Below, piece by piece: positions 57,770 through 64,000 of a stretch of DNA of 64,000 bases. The number at the start of each line of letters is the position of its first letter. Position 1 is the stretch's first letter. The position numbers and the translations under genes were made by a program. Origin of the DNA: Acanthochromis polyacanthus (Eukaryota; Chordata; Actinopteri; Pomacentridae); NCBI RefSeq assembly GCF_021347895.1, contig NC_067125.1, positions 26,603,697 to 26,667,696 of the forward strand, in the 5' to 3' direction. The notes beneath the pieces were generated by a model. The model searched no databases, was not told where the DNA came from, and worked only from the letters and a program-made list of their open reading frames with translations.

Positions 57770-58060
57770 GCTATCAGTGAGTAAAAACTTCCAGAGACAG
57801 CAGTTAATACAAAACACTGCTGCCAGACTTTGAACAGGCTCCACCAGAGGCGACAATACTACCCCAATCTGGGCTGCACTCCACTGGTAATTGATTTTAA
57901 CATTTTATTGCGTGTTTTTGAAGCACTGGATTGTCAGGCTCCTGACAGTATCTGTGATTTTCTAACTCCATGTGCGCCTCATCACAGTGTCAGATCTTCC
58001 AGCAGGGTCTTATAAACAGCTCCAATGTCTTGACTCAGATTTGGAACTCTTCCTGGAGAA
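57770..58060 (+). pseudogene. LINE reverse-transcriptase C-terminal remnant
   Basis: One frame reads QLIQNTAARL-stop-TGSTRGDNTTP then ALHW (57797-57888). After a shift, another frame reads VIDFNILLRVFEALDCQAPD and CDFLTPCAPHHSVRSSSRVL (57890-58015). This is the C-terminal segment (QNxAAR...LHWLP...YKAL...APxYL...RSLRSS) of fish non-LTR reverse transcriptases. One stop and one frameshift make it inactive. Confidence 0.75.
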
Positions 58061-58254
58061 CCCAGTATGTCCATTTTAATATCTTCTTAAGATTAATTTT
58101 TAAATTCATTATATTGCCTTTTAATTAAAGTTTTGGCTCTTGATTACTTGTAGCATTAATAGTTAAAAACACAAATTAAAAGCTCTAACCTGAATTTTGT
58201 GCTGTAAATTAAAGACTTTTGACCCACCTTGTCTGTAGAATGATTGGTGTTTAG

Positions 58255-58270
58255 CTCCCTCTAGTGGCCA
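58255..58270 (-). promoter_or_regulatory. CTCF-like motif (minus orientation)
   Basis: The minus strand reads TGGCCACTAGAGGGAG, matching the CTCF core CCASYAGRKGGC except for the final C. It lies in the aplp2-prdm10 intergenic region. Confidence 0.4.
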
Positions 58271-58470
58271 TATTGAGGAAATGTCGTAACACATTTATCA
58301 AAACTTTATCAATACAGACAGTAATCACCTTCAGAAACAACTATACAGTTTACTTCGATTTTTACCTCATTATTTGTGTTTAGATGCTTGAATTTACTCA
58401 CTGTAAATAGTATTAGAAAATTGTAATTTCTGCTTTGAAAGCCAATTTCATGTTGCAGTTTTTTATACAG

Positions 58471-58484
58471 CCACCAGGGGGCAG
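58471..58484 (+). promoter_or_regulatory. CTCF-like motif (plus orientation)
   Basis: CCACCAGGGGGCAG is a full match to the CTCF core consensus CCASYAGRKGGCR. It lies 200 bp from an opposite-facing weaker match and about 0.55 kb upstream of the probable prdm10 promoter. Confidence 0.55.
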
Positions 58485-58984
58485 TAACTACCTACAATTG
58501 AGATTATATTTCTGCACGGTCTCAATTTTTTCAGTAAAACTACCTTTTCCATTTATGTAGAATAAATAATTTTTTTTGAACAATATATTTATTAACAGTT
58601 TTTGTATGCAGGTACATATATGCGCTTGCAGTATACATTACAAGACTTACTCAGTTATGCAAATAAAATACATATTTTTTTAAAATCAAATATTTTACAG
58701 CATATAATAACTAAACTTGTGGTAAAAATGCTGTTGCAAAGTAGAAGGAAGTATACCCAAATTAGATTAGAAAAAACTCTTTCAGCAACAGGTTTAATTT
58801 GATTGGATGACCTCGGGTTACATTTTTTTGTGATTGGCTGAAATTGTAGAAGCTAAAACTGAAAAGTTAGATATAGAAATAAATACTGATAATAAGAAAA
58901 TAAATATTTGCCGTTACACAAAGATGTAGAAATCCTTCCAATACTTTAAATGTTTTGTTAAAATGTTTTAAAATACCCATCGCT

Positions 58985-59095
58985 GTTTCTACTCAAAAGA
59001 AAGTAACAGCCAATCAGAGGCCACGCTCTGGCGTGTCGCTAGGCAGATTATGTAAATATATGCAATGCGGCCATCTCTGCAGCTACCATTCTGAG
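58985..59095 (+). promoter_or_regulatory. prdm10: prdm10 promoter and probable non-coding exon 1
   Basis: CCAAT box at 59010-59014 (agccaatcag), then a CpG-bearing segment with a YY1-like GCGGCCATCT at 59067-59076. A strong splice donor, CTGAG|GTAAGA, lies after 59095. The next acceptor in the right place is at 60225, which begins the exon with the start codon. The exact transcription start is not visible. CpG-richer sequence continues to about 59870 inside the first intron. Confidence 0.5.
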
Positions 59096-60225
59096 GTAAG
59101 AACAACTTGTACGTTTTCCACAAAATGTAAGAAAACCAGACATTAAAAGTCGACCCGCTTTGAAGCTCGACAGCTCCGAAGTCTTTCTGTTGACGTGAAT
59201 TAAGTGTGTGGGTTGTTTTAGCGCATTTGCACCGGTAAAAAATATACGTTTTTCAGTAAGTCTCTTCGGATGTAGCCGTTGTTGTTAGTCCCACCCAAAA
59301 TGGAGCCCGTTCTTCCTTGTTCACAGTAGACTTGAAGGGCTGGGCTCAACTAGAAATGGGGGACGGGTGGGTCTACCCAAATAATTCGGGCCTTTAGCGC
59401 TTCAAAACCACTATTGTTAAAAATAGCAAAATGCGGTCCATGTAATGCGGCCTGACAAGTTATGTTTGTCTCTCTGTGCGGCCTCTCTTTGGGACTATAT
59501 GTCCGTAATGCTAATGTTGCGGTGCAGTAAATGCCCGGGTTTCTACGGCGCTGGTTTTTGTGGTATGGTCCGGTTGGGACCGAGAACCTGCGGGGTTAAA
59601 ATAGGGGGGGAAATAAATTTATTATTGATTATACCAACTAGATTTCTGAATGAGTTCACGGAGTCGTGATTTTTCACCGTGGCTTTTGTACCGACATGCG
59701 GTTGTATATTGACGCCGTTTTCTGGGGCGGCCTCCGGAGCAAGGCGCCTTTTCCCTCGTACCCCCGCTGCGAGTCTTGTGTGACCGCTCTGCACACCCGG
59801 AGACATGCTGCTTTATTTTGGCTTGCATGTTCCGTCAGCCAAGAGAAACTGCTGTCCGGAGATCCGAAATGTGTGTCTCAGGTGGCATATGGGGTTGAAT
59901 TCAGAGCCTCTAAGCTGAGATATGGCTGCTGCAGTGCCTCACTGTTGCAGCTAAACAGCCTCCTCTACACATCCAGTCCAGTATTTAACAAAGCTGTGAG
60001 AGTAGAGGCATCCATTCATAAGTTTCTTCAAACATTTCCAACAAAATATCTGTTTAAACTCTCATTGTTGCTCTCAATATGATGCATCAAACCACCTGCC
60101 AAGTTCCAGCCTCAAAATCCTGTTAAAATCTAAATCCAGCCCTTTGAATTTCCCTTTTTGTATGAGCTGTCATCGTCATGTTATCATTAAAATAACACAA
60201 ATCCTGTTATCTGTGTGCATTGCAG
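59096..60225 (+). other. prdm10: prdm10 first intron with CpG-rich 5' part
   Basis: CpG dinucleotides are frequent from 59150 to about 59870 and become rare afterwards, typical of an island extending downstream of a promoter. CAG|GT-type donors near 59880 could mark an alternative first exon, but no coding sequence supports this. Confidence 0.45.
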
Positions 60226-60365
60226 GCTCCCTGGTTGTCTCAGGAGAGAAGTGATCAGTGACGTGGTGGGCGACAGGCCTGCACTGTGCTGCCATGGAGA
60301 CCAAGCAGGAACCCTCTGCTGTGTGGAGTCAGACTGTTAACAATGATTCAAGCAACGCCACACAG
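60226..60365 (+). CDS. prdm10: prdm10 exon with start codon (coding 60294-60365)
   Basis: The acceptor TTGCAG is at 60220-60225, followed by a 68-nt 5' UTR and ATG at 60294 in GCCATGG. 24 codons end in SSNATQ, phase 0. The donor is CAG|GTCCAC, weak beyond the GT. If the intron were retained the frame would stop after five more codons. Confidence 0.88.
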
Positions 60366-63300
60366 GTCCACCATCCTGTTTAAACTGTCTCTGAGCTGCT
60401 AGACGAGATGAAACGTGAAATAATGTCTTTTGTGCACACTCAGGAAGCTCACTCCTGTCCATTGACCCTAGGTGGTAGAGGGTTGCTGCCTTCAACCACA
60501 AAAGTTATTGTACTTAATGACTCTGCAGGTGTTTCAAAGGCTTTGCATTCTGTGTTGCAGGTGCATTTTGAAGGCGGCACTGTGGCCCAGATAGTGTACA
60601 GTGGGGATCAGGCGGACAGGGCACAGCAGCAGGTGGTTTATACAGCAGATGGGAACTCGTATACCTCGGTGGAGTCTGCAGAGCACACACTAGTCTACAT
60701 ACACCCTGCAGATGGCACTCAGGTAAGAAGGGGTCCTACTTACAGGGGAGATATTGTTAGCAGACATTTTAAGATGTCATTCATACTTAGATCAACGAGC
60801 CCTGATGGACAGGTGGGGTTTAGTGTTAAATACAGGCAGCAAACAAACTGTTTTAAGTGAGTCATTCTTTCCAAACTGGACCAATTTATCAGCACTGACC
60901 ACTTTACTTTGTTTGTACATAGTACTTTGATTCTTCTTTTTATTTTGTAAGAGTATTTTTCATCTATTTTAATTCGTATTTGGACTGCTGCTAATTGTTG
61001 TGTCCTTCCAGACAAATTTCATTGTGTTTCTGCACAATGACAATAAAGTCTCTTTATCTTTGTCTTTAATACTTTCTTGCTTCTTATCTACAAAATAAAC
61101 ATGCTAACAACAGTGTTTTCATTTTTATTTCAGACTGTGTTTGCTGATCAGCCACAAGTGGCGTACATTCAGCAGGACGGTACAACTCAGCAGGTACGTT
61201 TCCCAGGCACTGTCACATCTCTAGCTCACTGTGTGCCGCACTGTTTTTACTGAACCATGAAGCAACTGAATCTCTTTTGTAGGTCACAGTTCTGCTGCCC
61301 AGTGGGCAAAACATGAACGCTGCCAACCTGCATGTTCTCAGTAATGTGGCAGACGCTCCGCAGGCGATCCTGGAGCCAGTCCCCCAGGTGAGGACACAGT
61401 GTTTGTGTGCAGCTCTTCCCAAACAAGTAAACAGCATCTCTGTGCTCTCTATTCTAACACTTTAGCACAGAGTAGGGAAACACAAGCACAAATGGCTATT
61501 TACACAATTATGTGCCTTCTTTTTTAATTAGCACACCAGCAAAAGCATTTTTACTTAGTTTTTTGTGCACCTTAGTAGTCTAACAAGGGGCAGCCTTTAT
61601 TAGATTTACATCAAGATATTTACAGTGTTCATGTAATAGGATGTGGAACATGATATTACCAAATCTCCCTCAGAAACGCAGCTTATTAACATGTCAGATT
61701 TGTGCTCAGACAGCTGCAAAATCAGTTTTTATGTGCACCAAAGAGCTAAAATGAATTTGTTAAAATTCCAAATAAATGATTAAAGATGTCCAATAATTAA
61801 TTTTCCTTTATATTGATATTTCCTACATTGCTACGTGTGAACAGGCCTCATGTGAAGATGTCAGTTAGTCAGTGTTGTCTGCATTAAGATAAAGAGAGCA
61901 GCTGAGGTAACACCGACTCATCATCACAAACAGGAGCAGCTGTCTGTGTCCAACTCGCTCACGTCCATGGCTGACATCGCCGACCCTCCCACCAGTCCCC
62001 TCGGGGCCACGGACTCCACCGACGATTCAGATGAAGATGAGGATGAGGACTCCGAGATGGATGACTGGGAGCCACGTCAGCCTCAATCATTCAACCCTCA
62101 CAGCCTCTGTGAGTGAAATCCACAGTCGCCTGTCAACATTCTGTCACTCATGTAGAGCAGGGTGCCAAGCAAAGAGTCTTTCTCATGGAAATCACAGTCG
62201 TAATGTCCCATTGTCAAGTTGAACACAACACATGGCATAAATATTGTCTGTATAGCTAAACTGACAGCTAAGCAGCAGTGGAAGCATTTATAGCTTTGTT
62301 TATCTATAATGATGATTTCAACTTACAACTTTGTCCTTTTTGTGGCCTCTCAGGGTGCGAGGAGTGTAATGCCGCAAACCCCTCAGTCTGTCTGAAACAC
62401 GGCCTCCTGCACCCCATCCCCAACCGGCCGGTGTTGTCCAAAGCGAGGGCCAGTCTGCCTCTGGTCCTCTACATCGATCGCTTCCTGGGTGGAGTTTTCT
62501 CCAAGAGACGCATCCCGAAGCGAACACAGTTTGGTCCTGTGGAAGGGCCGCTGGTTCCACAGAGTGAACTGCAGGACCACTACATCCATTTGAAAGTAAG
62601 CCGACAGTGTGCAGGACTAATCTGTTTTCTCACTTGAGCGTTTTTAAAGCAGTTTTTATTTTAATTTAAAGCCACAATATGTCATTGATGCTGAATAGCA
62701 GAAGATGGAAAATGCACCGTCTTCTGCCATTTTCTTCTGTTTAGCACAGAAAGTTCCAGTTTGGATGAAACTTTGTATCTTCGTCTGTCAGTTAAATAAA
62801 AAATCAGAATATTGGATGGGAATATTTCTTGGTGATAGAATGTAAAAACCTGAAATCTCAGAATCCGAACTGTCTCTGTTGTCATTTCTGCTTTGTAGGG
62901 AAGACAGAAATCACATAACTGTTACCTGATACTTTACAAACAGTTGCAGTGGTGTCACGAAGCAAGCAAAGGCAATATATTACTGTGAATGAAGTAATGA
63001 GGGGGTTTTTATGTTTCTACGAGCAGCTCATCTGCTGTTTTTTTTAAGTGGATTCCTGGTTTGTTTTTTCCTTCTCTCTTAGCTGTGCATGCTGGATACA
63101 GAGAAGGATGTAGAGAAGTCCAACGACATGTGGTTCGACCTTTCTGACGAGGACAGCTGTAACTGGATGATGTTCGTGAGACCTGCTCAGAATCACCTGG
63201 AGCAGAACCTGGTGGCCTATCAGTACGGCTCAGAGATATTCTACACAACCATCAAGAACATCCAGCCCAAGCAAGAGCTGAAGGTCAGTGAAGTGTGGTG

Positions 63301-63922
63301 TAGTTTTGTGTTTTCGAGTACAATTTAGAGCTACAAAAATAGAGGATGTCACAAAAAGCCAATGGGGTTTGTGTTTTTGATGCAATTTCCTTTTGCAGGT
63401 TTGGTACGCAGCTTCATATGCAGAGTTTGTAAACCAAAAGATCCACGATGTTACAGATGAAGAGAGAAAAGGTGAGTTTTTAAAAAAAAAACTGTAAACG
63501 TGTCGTCTCAGCCCTGCCGATTATGTTGGCATGTGTGTCCTATCACAAACTGCTGTGTTGACACTTCCTGGTCCTGACTTTCTTTTGCCTCTCTAGTTCT
63601 CCGGGAACAAGAGAAGAACTGGCCCTGTTATGAGTGCAACCGGCGCTTTGTGAGCTCCGAACAACTGCAGCAACATCTCAACATGCACGACGACAAGTTA
63701 AACTCTGTTTCCAGGTAAAACCATTTTTCTCTACAATTTTACTATAATTTCTCTAAGATTGTGGCTCATATGACCTGTTCACTGTGACCCTCCTCACCCA
63801 GATCCAGAGGTCGGGGGCGAGGAAGAGGCAGGAAGCGATTCGGTACAGGAAGGAGACCTGGACGACCTCCTAAATTCATACGTTTGGATCCACCAGTAGA
63901 CTCCAGTGGAGACAAAACAACA
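60294..63922 (+). CDS. prdm10: PR-domain zinc-finger protein 10, 5' ten coding exons (gene continues off the right edge)
   Basis: Nuclear transcription regulator of the PRDM family. Coding exons: 60294-60365, 60561-60722, 61134-61193, 61283-61387, 61934-62108, 62354-62595, 63083-63283, 63399-63471, 63597-63714, 63802-63922. They join in frame to 443 codons. Order: acidic and Gln-rich N-terminus (1-191), CxxC/CxxH zinc knuckle (Cys193, 196, 204, His207), PR domain (about 222-350), first C2H2 finger (Cys370 to His390), RG-rich and AT-hook-like segment (404-428). The start ATG has a perfect GCCATGG context, and [11 protein letters not shown] aligns with the start of vertebrate PRDM10. PR domains are SET-related; whether this one is a methyltransferase cannot be told from sequence. 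The rest of the zinc-finger array and the C-terminus lie outside the window. Confidence 0.95.
60561..60722 (+). CDS. prdm10: prdm10 coding exon 2: conserved N-terminal region
   Basis: 54 codons, residues 25-78, phase 0 at both ends. [28 protein letters not shown] and [14 protein letters not shown] are close to the same blocks of human PRDM10. Acceptor TTGCAG, donor CAG|GTAAGA. Confidence 0.95.
60880..61070 (+). mobile_element. LINE 3'-end fragment in a prdm10 intron
   Basis: acaaatttcattgtgtttct and tgcacaatgacaataaagtc, then tctttatctttgtc, form the characteristic 3' tail of a fish LINE. It lies 60-250 bp upstream of coding exon 3. Confidence 0.5.
61134..61193 (+). CDS. prdm10: prdm10 coding exon 3
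   Basis: 20 codons, residues 79-98 ([20 protein letters not shown]), phase 0. It matches the QVAYVQQD segment of vertebrate PRDM10. Acceptor TTTCAG, donor CAG|GTACGT. A 60-nt symmetric exon could be skipped without a frameshift. Confidence 0.92.
61283..61387 (+). CDS. prdm10: prdm10 coding exon 4
   Basis: 35 codons, residues 99-133, phase 0 at both ends, starting [20 protein letters not shown] and ending LEPVPQ. Splice sites are TTGTAG and CAG|GTGAGG. It has no domain; it lies in the variable N-terminal region. Confidence 0.88.
61934..62108 (+). CDS. prdm10: prdm10 coding exon 5: acidic region
   Basis: 175 nt, residues 134-191 plus one base. A Ser/Pro-rich start is followed by an Asp/Glu stretch ([19 protein letters not shown]), as in vertebrate PRDM10 just before the zinc knuckle. 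Acceptor AACAG, donor CTCT|GTGAGT. Confidence 0.95.
62354..62595 (+). CDS. prdm10: prdm10 coding exon 6: zinc knuckle and start of PR domain
   Basis: 242 nt completing Trp192 and encoding residues 193-272. [16 protein letters not shown] forms the CxxC-x7-CxxH knuckle. HPIPNRPVL, then [20 protein letters not shown] and [11 protein letters not shown], are the highly conserved first half of the PR domain. Acceptor CTCAG, donor AAA|GTAAGC. Confidence 0.97.
63083..63283 (+). CDS. prdm10: prdm10 coding exon 7: PR domain core
   Basis: 67 codons, residues 273-339, phase 0. [20 protein letters not shown] followed by YQYG is the PR-domain counterpart of the SET NW motif, and [13 protein letters not shown] follows. 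The first residues ([15 protein letters not shown]) are the divergent loop. Acceptor TCTTAG, donor AAG|GTCAGT. Confidence 0.96.
63399..63471 (+). CDS. prdm10: prdm10 coding exon 8: end of PR domain
   Basis: 73 nt, residues 340-363 plus one base: [20 protein letters not shown] then EERK. Conserved almost unchanged in vertebrate PRDM10. Acceptor TTGCAG, donor AAG|GTGAGT. Confidence 0.96.
63597..63714 (+). CDS. prdm10: prdm10 coding exon 9: first C2H2 zinc finger
   Basis: 118 nt, residues 364-402 plus two bases. [20 protein letters not shown] then H gives C-x2-C-x12-H-x3-H. Acceptor CTCTAG, donor CCAG|GTAAAA. Confidence 0.96.
63802..63922 (+). CDS. prdm10: prdm10 coding exon 10: RG-rich and AT-hook-like segment
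   Basis: 121 nt, residues 404-443 after completing Arg403. [13 protein letters not shown] is followed by [13 protein letters not shown], an AT-hook-like GRP core flanked by basic residues, as in vertebrate PRDM10. Acceptor ACCCAG, donor ACA|GTAAGA, phase 0. The tail after PPK is less conserved. Confidence 0.92.
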
Positions 63923-64000
63923 GTAAGAGACACATCAATACACACTACGATGATTAATCCATTAAGAGGCAGTGAAATAAGAGATTGAGACCTTTTAAGA

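Noticed and set aside
59666..60082. 138-codon ORF in the first prdm10 intron
   Set aside because: CpG-rich shore sequence without domain or conserved splice link to the next exon.
60408..60860. 150-codon ORF covering prdm10 coding exon 2
   Set aside because: It only reads through the exon with intron on both sides; the true exon is 60561-60722.
1..64000. CRISPR arrays, operons, phage or other prokaryotic systems
   Set aside because: All gene structure is spliced vertebrate type; the tandem repeats seen have diverged 125-450 bp units, not short direct repeats with unique spacers.

Overview
This is a vertebrate chromosomal window, almost certainly from a teleost fish. Two multi-exon genes lie head to head. 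Their exons have consensus GT/AG boundaries, and the introns are AT-rich and full of decayed fish-type transposons: Tc1-like relics, a tRNA-derived SINE, LINE tails and TTAA-flanked MITEs. Pairing aplp2 with prdm10 also matches the human 11q24 neighbourhood. There are no bacterial-type genes, operons or CRISPR arrays.

Minus strand, about 53.25 kb down to 2.1 kb and leaving the window on the left: the first seven coding exons of aplp2 (amyloid precursor-like protein 2). They encode a signal peptide, the E1 region (growth-factor-like and copper-binding domains), the acidic stretch and a Kunitz protease-inhibitor domain, 359 complete codons in total. Every junction is in frame. The Kunitz exon is exactly 168 nt and symmetric in phase, as expected for an optional cassette. 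The E2, transmembrane and cytoplasmic exons lie outside the window. Intron 1 is 33.1 kb and intron 3 is 9.3 kb.

Plus strand, about 59.0 kb to the right edge: the 5' part of prdm10 (PR-domain zinc-finger transcription regulator). I see one probable non-coding exon and ten coding exons (443 codons). They cover the acidic N-terminal region, a CxxC/CxxH zinc knuckle, the whole PR domain, the first C2H2 finger and an RG-rich/AT-hook-like segment. The other zinc fingers lie beyond the window.

Between the genes (53.3-59.0 kb) are a truncated DNA-transposon end, a decayed Tc1-like transposase copy, a broken LINE reverse-transcriptase tail, and two CTCF-like motifs pointing in opposite directions.

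The least explained material is in the aplp2 introns. One repeat family of unknown class occurs at nine or more places in both orientations, partly in tandem, and touches the splice site of exon 4. A second element exists in two copies that differ in the number of internal units of about 128 bp (two versus six). A CxxC-domain ORF relic of possible host or transposon origin lies on the opposite strand in intron 7. I found no convincing new functional system; the repeat families and the ORF relic are the best candidates for follow-up.
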